This document shows positions 25,815-34,268 of a DNA stretch of 64,000 nucleotides, in pieces (within the stretch, counting starts at the first letter, position 1; each line of letters opens with the position of its first letter). Origin of the DNA: Chthoniobacter flavus (GTDB lineage: Bacteria; Verrucomicrobiota; Verrucomicrobiia; Chthoniobacterales; JACTMZ01); NCBI GenBank assembly GCA_945878135.1, contig CAMDUL010000011.1:1-64000 (forward strand), read 5' to 3'. The position numbers and the translations under genes are program-made. The notes under the pieces are model-generated. The model did no database searches, was not told the origin of the DNA, and worked only from the letters and a program-made list of their open reading frames with translations.

Positions 25815-25838
25815 GGACACCACAACAGGTTGTGGTGT
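25815..25838. promoter_or_regulatory. Perfect inverted repeat between nrdR and mog
   Basis: GACACCACAAC, two bases AG, then GTTGTGGTGTC: an 11-bp perfect dyad in the 93-base divergent spacer of nrdR and the molybdopterin gene. The outer ACAC/GTGT is like the ends of NrdR boxes, but the inner bases are not the usual AT-rich core and no second box is seen. It fits a dimer- or tetramer-binding operator; assignment to NrdR is inference. Confidence 0.55.
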
Positions 25839-25881
25839 CAATAGTCTTGGTCTCGTTTTTGGCAGGGCGTAGGATGCAGAA

Positions 25882-26400
25882 ATGAGCGGGCGGAAATTCC
25901 TGGTCGGACGCGTGACCTTGAGTGACCGGGCCGCCTCGGGAATTTACGAGGACGCGAGCGGTCCGGAGATCGAGAGGGTGTTGCGCGATTTTTTCGACGA
26001 GGAGATGGAGTTCCATGCGCGGGTCTTGCCGGACGACCGCACGGCGATCGAGGAAACGCTGAGGGCCATGATCGAGGACGGGTTGCCCTTGATCGTGACC
26101 ACGGGCGGGACCGGTCCGTCGGCGCGCGACGTCACACCCGAAGCGACACGGGCGGTGCTGGAGAAGGAGTTGCCGGGATTCGGGGAAATCATGCGGATGA
26201 AATCGTTCGAGCGTGTTCCGACGGCGATTCTGACCCGTGCGGTGGCCGGGGTGGCGGGTCGTTCCCTCATCGTCAATTTGCCGGGGCGTCCGGCGGCGAT
26301 CGGCGAGTGCCTCGCGCTGATTGCTCCGGCCATCGCGGAGTGCCTCGACCATGTCGCGGGTTGGCGTCCGGGTCTGGTGGCGGATAGACTGGCAAGATGA
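25882..26400 (+). CDS. mog: MogA/MoaB-family molybdopterin adenylyltransferase
   Basis: 172 residues, whole MoCF domain: VGRVTLSDRAASGIYEDASG at the start, VTTGGTGPSARDVTPEAT (the substrate-binding TGGTG loop) and IVNLPGRPAAIGECLALI. It would activate molybdopterin by adenylylation for metal insertion; the MogA versus MoaB role is not distinguished. No other molybdenum cofactor gene is near. Its end overlaps the next start (ATGA). Confidence 0.88.
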   Translation: MSGRKFLVGRVTLSDRAASGIYEDASGPEIERVLRDFFDEEMEFHARVLPDDRTAIEETLRAMIEDGLPLIVTTGGTGPSARDVTPEATRAVLEKELPGFGEIMRMKSFERVPTAILTRAVAGVAGRSLIVNLPGRPAAIGECLALIAPAIAECLDHVAGWRPGLVADRLAR

Positions 26401-27071
26401 AAACGCGCGTGTTTCTTGTCCGCCACGGCGCAACAGTGCTGTCGGCCGAGGATCGTTTTGCCGGCGCGACGAACGTGGAGTTGAGCGATGAGGGGCGGTG
26501 GCAGGTGGAGGCGCTGTCGGGACGCTTGGCCCGGCAACCGATCGCGGCTTTTTATGCCTCGCCGCTCGACCGGACGATGGAAACGGCGCGGATTTTGGCC
26601 GCACCGCACGGCCGGCAGGTGGAACCGGAGGATGGTTTTCTCGAAATCAACCACGGGGTGTGGGAAGGACTGACACGGCACGAGGCGGAGACGCGGTTCG
26701 GCGACATGTATGTCAAGTGGGAGGCCGACCCTTACAACTTCGCGCCGGCCGATGGCGAGACCGGTCTGGCCGTGGCCGCGCGGGCCATGCCGGCCTTGCT
26801 GCGCGCGGTGGCGGCGCATGCGGGGGAGATGATTTGCGTGGTGTCGCACAAGGCGACGATCCGGTTGCTGCTCGGGGCGATCCTCGGGTTTGATCCGCGG
26901 CGCTATCGCGATCATTTGGATTTGAATCCCGCGTCGTTGAGCGTCCTTGATTTCCGCGATGCGATGAACGGACGGCTCACCTTGTTCAACGACGTGGCGC
27001 ATTACGCGTCCGACGGCCTGGCTATTCCACCGGTGCCGGGCGGGCGGTTGTCGAAGGTTTGGGAAAAGTAG
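26397..27071 (+). CDS. Histidine phosphatase family protein (phosphoglycerate-mutase-like)
   Basis: 224 residues. Catalytic RHG motif in FLVRHGATVLSA, the second Arg in FYASPLDRTMETA, the acid in EINHGVWEGLT and the second His in CVVSHKATIRLLL give the complete branch-1 histidine phosphatase site. The best general match is the GpmB/CobC type; the substrate is unknown. ATG 26397 overlaps the mog stop, so the two are coupled. Its TAG stop is part of the palindrome at 27068. Confidence 0.88.
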   Translation: MKTRVFLVRHGATVLSAEDRFAGATNVELSDEGRWQVEALSGRLARQPIAAFYASPLDRTMETARILAAPHGRQVEPEDGFLEINHGVWEGLTRHEAETRFGDMYVKWEADPYNFAPADGETGLAVAARAMPALLRAVAAHAGEMICVVSHKATIRLLLGAILGFDPRRYRDHLDLNPASLSVLDFRDAMNGRLTLFNDVAHYASDGLAIPPVPGGRLSKVWEK

Positions 27072-27096
27072 AAGCGGGATTCCCGCCGCTGCTACT
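27068..27096. repeat. GTAG palindrome supplying both convergent stop codons
   Basis: GTAGAAGCGGGATTCCCGCCGCTGCTAC: central dyad GCGGGATTCCCGC with GTAG at one edge and CTAC at the other. The TAG at 27069-27071 stops the phosphatase gene on the plus strand, and the TAG read from 27094 to 27092 stops rpiA on the minus strand. The whole intergenic space is this one element. Confidence 0.75.
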
Positions 27097-27826
27097 CCAC
27101 CGCGACTTCGCGGACTTGGCCGGTGACCGGATCGCGCCGCAGATGGCGCAGCCCGTTTTGTCCGGCGACGATGACATCGTCGGCCATGCCGAGGAAGAGT
27201 CCGTGCTCGACGATGCCGCTGCGGGCGTGCAGCTCCGCGCCGAGTTCCTCGGGATCGGCGATGGGACCGAAGGCGCAGTCATAGATGAAGTTGCCCTCGT
27301 CGGTGATGTAGGGCTGGCCGTCTTCCTTGGTGCGCAAGACCGGATTTCCGCCGAGTTCGTGGAGGAAGTGCCATTGGCCGGCACGGCCGAAGGGGATGAC
27401 CTCGACGGGCAGGCGGTAAAGGGTGCCGAGCTGCGGCGATATTTTGGCTTCGTCGACCACGATGATTTCGCGCTTGCTGGCCTGGGCCACGATTTTCTCG
27501 TGGAGCAGGGCGCCGCCGCCACCTTTGATCAAATTGAGGCGGGGATCGACCTCGTCGGCCCCGTCGATGGTCAGATCGATGACGGCGGGGCCTTCGGCGT
27601 CGATCAGCGGGAGACCGGCGGCTTCGGCGGCGCGGGCCACTTCGGACGAAGTGGCGAAGCAGCGGAGTCCGGGAAGTTCGCCTGCGGCGTGGCGGCGGGC
27701 GATTTCGCGGACGGCGTGGATGGCAGTCGAGCCGGTGCCGAGTCCGACGATGGTGCCGGGTTCGAGGAAGCGGACGGCGTAAACGGCGGCGGCGTGTTTG
27801 AGCGAGTCCCGGTCCAGCGAGCGCAT
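27092..27826 (-). CDS. rpiA: Ribose-5-phosphate isomerase A
   Basis: Interconverts ribose 5-phosphate and ribulose 5-phosphate in the pentose phosphate pathway. 244 residues with GLGTGSTAIHAVREI (phosphate loop), TSSEVARAAEAAGL, DLTIDGADEVDP, LIKGGGGALLHEKIVA (catalytic Glu) and DEAKISPQLGT. ATG 27826 (MRSLDRDS) starts just before the first helix; the frame could extend 32 residues further upstream with a low-complexity, Pro-rich segment. Divergent from fur. Confidence 0.94.
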   Translation of the reverse strand: MRSLDRDSLKHAAAVYAVRFLEPGTIVGLGTGSTAIHAVREIARRHAAGELPGLRCFATSSEVARAAEAAGLPLIDAEGPAVIDLTIDGADEVDPRLNLIKGGGGALLHEKIVAQASKREIIVVDEAKISPQLGTLYRLPVEVIPFGRAGQWHFLHELGGNPVLRTKEDGQPYITDEGNFIYDCAFGPIADPEELGAELHARSGIVEHGLFLGMADDVIVAGQNGLRHLRRDPVTGQVREVAVE

Positions 27827-27946
27827 CGGGGCATTGTGCCATTTCCCGGGGCGGACGGGAGAAATTTCGGCGGCGGGCGCGGAGTCTTGACCCTCGGGGA
27901 GGGGGCGCGGAGTATCCGCCATGGCGCGAAAGCGCCCAATTCACCC

Positions 27947-28426
27947 ATGGAAGAGGTCGTGCGCAACCAGATCCGCGAGTTCCTTGCCGGCAAGGGGCTG
28001 CGCAAGACCACGCAACGCGATGCCATCATCGAGGCGGCCTTCAGCACGGACCGGCACTACACGGCCGACGAGTTGCTCGACATGGCCCGGGGAATCGAGC
28101 GGACGGTGAGCCGGGCGACGGTCTATCGCACCCTGCCGATCCTCGTGGAGAGCGGGCTGTTGCGCGAACTCGACCTCGGGCAGGGGCGCAAGGTTTACGA
28201 TCCGAACTTTGTCGACCATCCGCACCACAACCACCTCATCTGCCTCGATTGCCAGACCATCCTCGAGTTCGAGGACCTGAACATGGAATTGCTCGAAAAT
28301 TGCATGGCCAAGCGGATGGGTTTCACCCCGGCCAACAAGCAGGTGCGCATCGAGGCGCGCTGCGATGAATTGAAACTGAAGGGTGTCTGCCGCAAAAGCG
28401 GACGCGAGGTGCTGGCCGCAATCTGA
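27947..28426 (+). CDS. fur: Fur-family metal-responsive repressor
   Basis: 159 residues. N-terminal winged helix (LRKTTQRDAIIEAAFSTDRHYTADELLD ... VSRATVYRTLPILVESGLLREL) followed by the dimerisation and metal domain with HPHHNHLICLDC (HxH plus Cys pair) and a C-terminal Cys-x(n)-Cys (RCDELKLKGVC), a structural zinc site. Iron (Fur), zinc (Zur) or peroxide (PerR) sensing cannot be settled. No metal-uptake gene is adjacent; argH follows after one base and is likely co-transcribed. Confidence 0.88.
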   Translation: MEEVVRNQIREFLAGKGLRKTTQRDAIIEAAFSTDRHYTADELLDMARGIERTVSRATVYRTLPILVESGLLRELDLGQGRKVYDPNFVDHPHHNHLICLDCQTILEFEDLNMELLENCMAKRMGFTPANKQVRIEARCDELKLKGVCRKSGREVLAAI

Positions 28427-28427
28427 T

Positions 28428-29804
28428 ATGTGGCACGGAAGGTTCACGCAGGATCCGTCGGCGCGGTTGCGCGCTTACGGCGAGTCAGTTTCTTTCGACC
28501 GGCGCCTTGCCTTGCATGATGTCGCGGGGTCGAAGGCCCACGCCGCGGCGCTGCGCAAGGCGGGGCTTTTGACCGCTCGGGAACTTGCGGCGATCAAGCG
28601 GGGACTGGACGCCGTCGCGCGGGAAGTCCGTGCCGGCAAGTTCAACTGGCGCGAGGAACTCGAGGACGTGCACATGAACATCGAGGCGGCGCTGACCAAA
28701 AAAATCGGCGCAGCCGGGGCCAAATTGCACACGGCGCGCTCGCGCAACGACCAAGTCGCGACCGACCTGCGGCTGTGGATGCGGGACGAAACCGCGCTGC
28801 TGCTGGCCGCGGTGCGGAGTCTGCAGAAATCGCTTGTGGGTCTGGCCGCGCGGGCCGGGGAAGCGATCATGCCCGGCTACACGCACTTGCAGCGCGCGCA
28901 GCCCGTTCTGGCGGCGCATCATTTGCTCGCTTACGTCGAAATGCTCGAGCGCGACGCCGGACGTCTGGCCGACGCGGCGCAGCGGGCCAATGTCCTGCCG
29001 CTCGGCTCGGGGGCTCTGGCCGGTTCGACCATCGCCCTGGATCGCGCGTTCATGGCCCGCCAACTCGGATTCGACGGAGTCTCGCAGAACAGCATGGATG
29101 CGGTGTCCGACCGCGATTTTGCCTGCGAATTTTTGTCCGCCTGCGCCATCGCGGGCATGCACCTGTCACGGCTCTGCGAAGACACCGTCCTCTGGGCCTC
29201 GAGCGAATTCGGGTTCCTGTGCCTGAGCGACGCGCACACCACCGGTTCGAGCCTGATGCCGCAGAAGAAGAATCCGGACATCGCCGAGTTGGCCCGGGGG
29301 AAAACCGGCAGGCTTTACGGGAATCTGGTTTCGTTGCTGACCACGTTGAAGGGTCTGCCGCTTTCCTACAATCGCGACCTGCAGGAGGACAAGGAGCCGG
29401 TCTTCGATTCGGCCGACACGCTCGGGGCGTCGTTGGAAATCCTCGCCGAGATGTTCGGTGCCGCGCAGTGGGACAAGAAGCGCATGGCCGCCGCGGCGGA
29501 CGATGCGCTTCTTGTCGCGACCGACTGGGCCGATTATCTGGTGCGGCGCGGGTTGCCTTTCCGGGAAGCGCACAAAGTCGTCGGCCGTTTGGTGGGGCTG
29601 AGCGTCAAGCGGGGTGTCACGTTGCGCGAACTGACGCCCGGGGATCTGCACTCCGCGAGCAAGCTGTTCCGCGCCGACGCGTTGCGCGTGCTCGAGGCCA
29701 GACGTTCCCTGCAGTCGCGCACGGCCGAAGGCGCGCCGTCGCCGCGCCGGGTGGCATCGCGTCTGGCCTGGTGGCGCAAGCATTTGTCGCGGCGCGCGTC
29801 ATGA
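28428..29804 (+). CDS. argH: Argininosuccinate lyase
   Basis: Last step of arginine synthesis: argininosuccinate to arginine plus fumarate. 458 residues with MWHGRFTQDPSARL, DVHMNIEAALTKKIG, LHTARSRNDQVATDLRLW, PGYTHLQRAQPV and the fumarase-family signature GSSLMPQKKNPD with the catalytic Ser. Its ATG starts one base after the fur stop, and its stop overlaps the NUDIX start (ATGA). The other arg genes are not in the window. Confidence 0.96.
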   Translation: MWHGRFTQDPSARLRAYGESVSFDRRLALHDVAGSKAHAAALRKAGLLTARELAAIKRGLDAVAREVRAGKFNWREELEDVHMNIEAALTKKIGAAGAKLHTARSRNDQVATDLRLWMRDETALLLAAVRSLQKSLVGLAARAGEAIMPGYTHLQRAQPVLAAHHLLAYVEMLERDAGRLADAAQRANVLPLGSGALAGSTIALDRAFMARQLGFDGVSQNSMDAVSDRDFACEFLSACAIAGMHLSRLCEDTVLWASSEFGFLCLSDAHTTGSSLMPQKKNPDIAELARGKTGRLYGNLVSLLTTLKGLPLSYNRDLQEDKEPVFDSADTLGASLEILAEMFGAAQWDKKRMAAAADDALLVATDWADYLVRRGLPFREAHKVVGRLVGLSVKRGVTLRELTPGDLHSASKLFRADALRVLEARRSLQSRTAEGAPSPRRVASRLAWWRKHLSRRAS

Positions 29805-30364
29805 GTGGCGGATGGGAGGTGCTGCGGGAAGACGTTCTGCTCGACTCCCCGCATGTGCGGGTGACCCGCGAGACAATCCGCACTCCCTCGCGTCCGGAGG
29901 GAAGGGAATGGACAAAGGTTGGCCGGAAAGTCGGCGTGACGGTGGCGCCGCGTTTGCCGGACGGGTCGTTCGTGATGATCCGCGAGGAACGCGTGCCGGC
30001 ACGGCGCGATTTCTGGCAGTTTCCGGCCGGGCAAGTCGACGATGACGAGGTCACCGACCGCACCATCGCCGAAGCGGCGCGGCGGGAGCTGTCCGAGGAA
30101 GCCGGCTGCACGGTGACCGGGACGCTCGAATATCTCGGCAAATTTTTCACCTCGCCGGGCTTCACCGACGAGCACACGCACCAGTTCCTTGCCACGGAAG
30201 TCCGTTGGGATCGCGGGGCGGCGGTGCACGACGCGGAGGAGCAGATTCTCGAGATGAATTCCTTCCGACCGGAGGAGTTGCGCGGGATGGTCGCGCGCGG
30301 GGTGATCGAGGATGCGAACACCTTGGGACTTTACGCGCGCTTGGCCGCGGGGAGGTGGCTGTGA
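29801..30364 (+). CDS. NUDIX hydrolase (ADP-ribose-pyrophosphatase-like)
   Basis: 187 residues. The front part (EVLREDVLLDSPHVRVTRETI) resembles the strand-rich N-domain of ADP-ribose pyrophosphatases. The NUDIX box is GQVDDDEVTDRTIAEAARREL-like then SEEAGC, with the spacing between the first Glu and the REL slightly longer than the GX5EX7REUXEEXGU consensus. FFTSPGFTDEHTHQFLA is typical of ADPRase. It is coupled by overlaps with argH (upstream) and tatC (downstream). Confidence 0.87.
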   Translation: MSGGWEVLREDVLLDSPHVRVTRETIRTPSRPEGREWTKVGRKVGVTVAPRLPDGSFVMIREERVPARRDFWQFPAGQVDDDEVTDRTIAEAARRELSEEAGCTVTGTLEYLGKFFTSPGFTDEHTHQFLATEVRWDRGAAVHDAEEQILEMNSFRPEELRGMVARGVIEDANTLGLYARLAAGRWL

Positions 30365-31173
30365 GTCTGGAAAAGTTCATCAAGTTCCGCGACGAGCGGG
30401 ACACGCCGAAGCCGTTTCTCGAGCATGTGGAGGACCTGCGGCGCATGGTCGTGCGCATGGCCGTCGCGCTCGGGGTTTGCATGGTGTTCGCTTTCATTTT
30501 TCGCGGACACCTCGCGGCCTTTGTCCAGGCGCCGTTGCTCGCGCTGGATCCCACGCGGATCGACAACCTGCAGTCCCTCGGTGTGGCCGACTCGATGACT
30601 ATCTCCCTGAAGCTGGCCTTCTACGCCGGCTTGGTCATTTCGTTTCCGGTCCTGCTCTATTTTCTCGCGGAATTCATCCTTCCGGCCCTGACCGCGCGCG
30701 AGCGCAAGGTTGTCCTGCTGGCTTCCGTCGTCGGTTTCGGGCTCTTCCTCGCCGGGGCGGCTTTTGCCTTCCACGCGGTGTTGCCGGCGGCGCTGGAATT
30801 CTTTTTCCAGGATGCGCAGATGATGCAATGGCGGCCGACCTGGACGGTCGGGGAGTATTACAGCTTCACCACGCAATTCGTCCTCGCCTTCGGTCTGGCC
30901 TTCGAACTTCCGGTCGTCGTGCTGGCCCTGGTCAAAGTGGGTCTGCTCGAGCACACCCAGATGAAAACCACGCGCCCCTACGCCATCGTGGTGATTTTCC
31001 TGCTCGCCGCCGTGATCACTCCCACGCCCGATATTTTCACCCTCATCCTCATGGGCGCACCGATGGTGTTGCTTTACGAGGCCTGCATCTGGATCGCGCG
31101 CTGGATGGAAAACCGCGAGGCGCTCACCACACCCGGCGCAGACCGTAGCGATCGAACACGGGATCGCGACTGA
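30361..31173 (+). CDS. tatC: Sec-independent (Tat) translocase subunit TatC
   Basis: A 270-residue six-helix inner-membrane protein that recognises twin-arginine signals. Seen: PFLEHVEDLRRMVVRMAVAL (conserved N-terminal H/E and LRxR), FYAGLVISFPVLLYFLAEFILPAL (second helix with P-x-x-x-Y/F), FVLAFGLAFELPVVVLALVKVG and TPTPDIFTLILMGAPMVLLYEA. The start is GTG 30361, overlapping the NUDIX stop. tatA/tatB are absent here. The 3' end overlaps 50 bases with the convergent toxin gene. Confidence 0.95.
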   Translation: MSLEKFIKFRDERDTPKPFLEHVEDLRRMVVRMAVALGVCMVFAFIFRGHLAAFVQAPLLALDPTRIDNLQSLGVADSMTISLKLAFYAGLVISFPVLLYFLAEFILPALTARERKVVLLASVVGFGLFLAGAAFAFHAVLPAALEFFFQDAQMMQWRPTWTVGEYYSFTTQFVLAFGLAFELPVVVLALVKVGLLEHTQMKTTRPYAIVVIFLLAAVITPTPDIFTLILMGAPMVLLYEACIWIARWMENREALTTPGADRSDRTRDRD

Positions 31174-31510
31174 TGATGTCCATCCCCCGCTGGCGGGCCT
31201 GGACGACTTGGATGCGATCGAAGGGATCGCCGTGGATCGGCTCAAGCTGCTGCACCGCGGTCACGGCGCGCCAGTCGGGCACCATGACTTCAAAACCATT
31301 CTCCTCGAAAAGACGGGGCAGGTCGGTGTCGAGCGAGTAGCCGAGTTTGAGTTTGCCCAGGCCGACCTTGATGGCCGCTTCCCATACGGAGGCGAGACTG
31401 ACGCGGCACTCCCACGGCTCGTGCTGCAGGATGTCCTTGGCTCGAGGCCCGAATCCGCGTTCGCCCTCGAGGAATCCGATCCACGCGTTGGTGTCGACCA
31501 GATACTTCAC
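31124..31510 (-). CDS. vapC: PIN-domain (VapC-type) toxin
   Basis: 128 residues, PIN RNase fold: YLVDTNAWIGFLEG (first Asp), RVSLASVWEAAIKVGLGKL (Glu), IHGDPFDRIQVVQARQ (Asp pair) and ISRDPVFDRYGL. It probably cleaves tRNA or rRNA when freed from its antitoxin. The ATG overlaps the antitoxin stop by 4 bases. Its 3' end overlaps tatC convergently. Confidence 0.9.
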   Translation of the reverse strand: MKYLVDTNAWIGFLEGERGFGPRAKDILQHEPWECRVSLASVWEAAIKVGLGKLKLGYSLDTDLPRLFEENGFEVMVPDWRAVTAVQQLEPIHGDPFDRIQVVQARQRGMDIISRDPVFDRYGLRRVW

Positions 31511-31740
31511 ATGTATTCCTTGAATTGCTCGAGCGGCTCATCGAAGTCGGGCGCCATGTAAAAGTCCGGGCTTTTGGCGCAGCCGAACTTCGCTTTGGTC
31601 TGCCTCTTCGGCGCGGGCGGCCGCAGTTCGGCGACCCGCTTGCCGTGCTTCGTGATGTAAATGGTCTCCCCGCCGGCCACTTGGTCGAGCAAACGGGAAA
31701 GATGCGTCTTGGCCTCGAATGCGCCGATTTCTTTGATCAT
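31507..31740 (-). CDS. Phd/YefM-type antitoxin
   Basis: 77 residues. The N-terminal Phd DNA-binding fold (EIGAFEAKTHLSRLLDQVAGGETIYITKHGKRVAEL) is followed by a C-terminal toxin-binding tail ending APDFDEPLEQFKEYM. It is expected to neutralise the PIN toxin and repress its own promoter. The paralogue at 57757 has an almost identical FEAKTHLS core and APDFD.PL tail. Confidence 0.9.
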   Translation of the reverse strand: MIKEIGAFEAKTHLSRLLDQVAGGETIYITKHGKRVAELRPPAPKRQTKAKFGCAKSPDFYMAPDFDEPLEQFKEYM

Positions 31741-31747
31741 GAGATCA

Positions 31748-31764
31748 AACTAGTCTGACTGGTT
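31748..31764. promoter_or_regulatory. Probable antitoxin operator, module 1
   Basis: AACTAGT CTG ACTGGTT is an imperfect dyad (6 of 7 positions) just upstream of the minus-strand antitoxin start at 31740. Its ACTAGTT core recurs next to the start of the second antitoxin. Autoregulation by Phd-type proteins is established; this site is inferred. Confidence 0.5.
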
Positions 31765-31814
31765 GCAAAATCCAGCCATTTCGCGGAACGGAGGGCCGGG
31801 CTATGCTCGGCCGG

Positions 31815-32630
31815 ATGCGTATTGTCTCCCTTCTGCCCAGCGCGAGCGAAATCGTCGCCGACCTTGGTCTGCTCGGCTCGCTGGTCGGACGTTCCCACGA
31901 GTGCCAATGGCCCGAGGGGGTGCGGAGTGTTCCGGTCGTTTCGGCCAGCAGGATCGATTCCGCGGCCTTGAGCGGACGGCAGATTGACCGGGCGGTGCGG
32001 GCCGCGGTGGAAAAGGGCGAAACGCTTTACGCGGTGGATGGAGACCTTTTGGCCTCGCTGCGGCCGGACGTCATCCTCACGCAGGATTTGTGCAAGGTAT
32101 GCGCCGCGTCGGGAGCGGAGATGGCCGATGTCGGCGCGAAAGTGATTTCGCTCGGTCCGCACACGCTGTCCGAAGTGGCCGAGTCCGTGCGTTACCTGGG
32201 ACGCGAGCTCGGCGTGGCCGATCGGGGTCTTGCGGTCGCCGGGAAGATGATGGAGCGCATCGACGCCGTGCGCCGGGCTTCCCAGGGAAAGTGCCGTCCG
32301 CGCGTCTTTGTCGCGGAATGGATCGACCCGCCTTTCGCCTGCGGCCATTGGATTCCCGAAATGGTCGAGGCGGCCGGCGGCGACGAAGTGCTCGGCCGCG
32401 CGGGGGCGCGCTCGGTGCGGACGACTTGGGACGAAGTGCGCGCCGCGCGGCCGGAACTTGTCATCGCCGCGCCTTGCGGTTGCGACGAAGAGCGTGCCGC
32501 TCGCGAAGCCCGGTCGGTCGATGTCGGTTGTCCGGTCGTCCCTGTCGATGCCGACCGCTTTTTTGTCAGGCCCGCGCCCTCCCTGGCAGACGGCGTGGAA
32601 ATTCTGGCCCGCGTTTTTCGCGGCGCGTAG
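31815..32630 (+). CDS. Cobalamin/Fe-siderophore-type periplasmic-binding-fold protein (BtuF-like)
   Basis: 271 residues with the class III substrate-binding fold: RIVSLLPSASEIVADLGLLGSLVGRSHECQWP is the usual BtuF-like opening, then LRPDVILTQDLCKVCAASGA, VAEWIDPPFACGHWIPEMVEAAGG and ELVIAAPCGCDEERA. No signal peptide is visible, as in the cytosolic COG0614-type proteins often annotated as cobalamin-binding. No BtuC/BtuD is adjacent. Start ATG 31815 (MRIV), alternative ATG 31803. It is convergent with dapB, 7 bases apart. Confidence 0.82.
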   Translation: MRIVSLLPSASEIVADLGLLGSLVGRSHECQWPEGVRSVPVVSASRIDSAALSGRQIDRAVRAAVEKGETLYAVDGDLLASLRPDVILTQDLCKVCAASGAEMADVGAKVISLGPHTLSEVAESVRYLGRELGVADRGLAVAGKMMERIDAVRRASQGKCRPRVFVAEWIDPPFACGHWIPEMVEAAGGDEVLGRAGARSVRTTWDEVRAARPELVIAAPCGCDEERAAREARSVDVGCPVVPVDADRFFVRPAPSLADGVEILARVFRGA

Positions 32631-32637
32631 ACACCGC

Positions 32638-33381
32638 CTACTTCAACCCCAGCACGTCCTGCATGTCATAAAGACCGGCAGGTTGTTTGGCGGCCCATTT
32701 GGCGGCGCGGAGGGCGCCGCGGGCGAAGGTGTCGCGGCTGGAGGCTTTGTGGGTGAGTTCGAGGCGTTCGCCGGGGGCGGCGTAGATGACGGTGTGGTCG
32801 CCGACCACATCGCCGCCACGGATGGCGTGGACGCCGATTTCGTCATTGGTGCGCTCGCCGACAATGCCGGCGCGGCCGTGGCGGGCGGCTTCGGCGTAAT
32901 CGAGCTTCCGGACCTCGGCCAGGATCTCGGCGAGGTGTCGCGCGGTTCCCGACGGTGAATCTTTTTTCAAGCGGTGGTGCATCTCGACCACTTCGAGGTC
33001 GAAACCGGGACCGAGGATTTCGGCCGCTTTGCGGGTCAGCCAGAAGAGGGTGTTCACACCGACGCTGTAGTTCGGGGAGAAGACGAGAGGAATCGTGGTC
33101 GAGGCTTTGTTGATTTGTTCGCGCTCGGCGAGTTCGTGTCCGGTCGTGCCGATGACCAGCACCTTGCCGGCCTCGGCGCAGGCTTTGGCCACCTGCGGGG
33201 TGATCTGCGTGGCGGAGAAGTCGATGACGGCATCGCACTTGGCGAGGGCCGCGGCGAAATCGTCGCCGGCATCGACCTCGACAGTGACCTGCAAGGCGGG
33301 GTCTTCGCCGGCGCAGCGGATGAGGGCTTGGCCCATGCGGCCTTTGGCCCCGAAAATGCAGAGACGGAGAGGCTGACTCAT
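32638..33381 (-). CDS. dapB: 4-hydroxy-tetrahydrodipicolinate reductase
   Basis: Second DAP-pathway step shown here, NAD(P)H-dependent. 247 residues with FGAKGRMGQ (nucleotide loop), DFSATQITPQ, IGTTGHE, SPNYSVGVNTLF, EMHHRLKKDSPSGTA (substrate and catalytic His/Lys) and HAIRGGDVVGDHTV. ATG 33381 overlaps the dapA stop by 4 bases. It forms the 3' end of a dapF-dapA-dapB operon for lysine and peptidoglycan. Confidence 0.96.
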   Translation of the reverse strand: MSQPLRLCIFGAKGRMGQALIRCAGEDPALQVTVEVDAGDDFAAALAKCDAVIDFSATQITPQVAKACAEAGKVLVIGTTGHELAEREQINKASTTIPLVFSPNYSVGVNTLFWLTRKAAEILGPGFDLEVVEMHHRLKKDSPSGTARHLAEILAEVRKLDYAEAARHGRAGIVGERTNDEIGVHAIRGGDVVGDHTVIYAAPGERLELTHKASSRDTFARGALRAAKWAAKQPAGLYDMQDVLGLK

Positions 33382-34256
33382 GGCAGGAGCCCGAGGTCGG
33401 CGAGGGTGGCGCGGACGAGCTGGCGGTTTTCCTCGGACATCTCGACGAGCGGGAGACGAAGCTCGGCCGAAAGACCCATGGTGAGGGAGAGTGCGTATTT
33501 GGTCGGGGACGGATTGCTTTCGATGAAGAGATTTTTGAAGAGCGGGTAGAGGCGGCGGTGGAGTTGTTCGGCCCGGACCATTTGTCCTTCGCGTGCGGCG
33601 CGGACCAATTCGCTGACTTGCGCGGGGGCAACATTGGAGGCCACGCTGATGACGCCGACCGCGCCGACGGAAATGAAGGGCAGGGTGAGTGAGTCATCAC
33701 CGGAAATGATTTGGAAGGTGTCGGGCACGGCTTGGCGCAATTGGCTGACGCGCTCGACCGATCCGCCGGCTTCTTTGATCGCCACGATGTTGGGGCAATC
33801 CTTGGCCAGGCGCGCGACCACGGGTACCCCGATCTCGATGCCGCAGCGTCCGGGAATGCTGTAGAGAATGATCGGCAATTTTGTCGACTCGGCGATGGCG
33901 CGGAAATGGCGGTAGAGGCCTTCGGGTGAAGGCTTGTTGTAGTAGGGCGCGACGATCAGGGCGCCGTCCGCGCCGGCTTTTTCCGCGTCCCGGGTGAGGG
34001 CGATGGCTTCGTCGGTGGAGTTGGAGCCCGTGCCGCCGACCACTTTGACCCGTCCCGCGGCGATCTCGACCGCGGCTTTGATCACGTTGCGATGCTCGTC
34101 GTGCGAGAGGGTGGGTGATTCGCCGGTGGTGCCAACGGGGACGATACCGTCCACGCCGCCGGCGATCTGGGTTTCGATCAGTTGGCGGAATCCGTCGTAA
34201 TCGACTTGGCCGTTGCGGAACGGCGTGATGAGGGCGGTGTAGGTGCCGGCGAACAT
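33378..34256 (-). CDS. dapA: 4-hydroxy-tetrahydrodipicolinate synthase
   Basis: Condenses pyruvate with aspartate semialdehyde. 292 residues: FAGTYTALITPFRNGQVDY, the GTTGESPTLSHDEH loop, VVGGTGSNSTDEAI, VAPYYNKPSPEGLYRHF with the catalytic Tyr, and VAIKEAGGSVERV with the Schiff-base Lys. Standard length. dapF lies 12 bases upstream and dapB overlaps downstream. Confidence 0.96.
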   Translation of the reverse strand: MFAGTYTALITPFRNGQVDYDGFRQLIETQIAGGVDGIVPVGTTGESPTLSHDEHRNVIKAAVEIAAGRVKVVGGTGSNSTDEAIALTRDAEKAGADGALIVAPYYNKPSPEGLYRHFRAIAESTKLPIILYSIPGRCGIEIGVPVVARLAKDCPNIVAIKEAGGSVERVSQLRQAVPDTFQIISGDDSLTLPFISVGAVGVISVASNVAPAQVSELVRAAREGQMVRAEQLHRRLYPLFKNLFIESNPSPTKYALSLTMGLSAELRLPLVEMSEENRQLVRATLADLGLLP

Positions 34257-34268
34257 GGAGAGAGTGAA

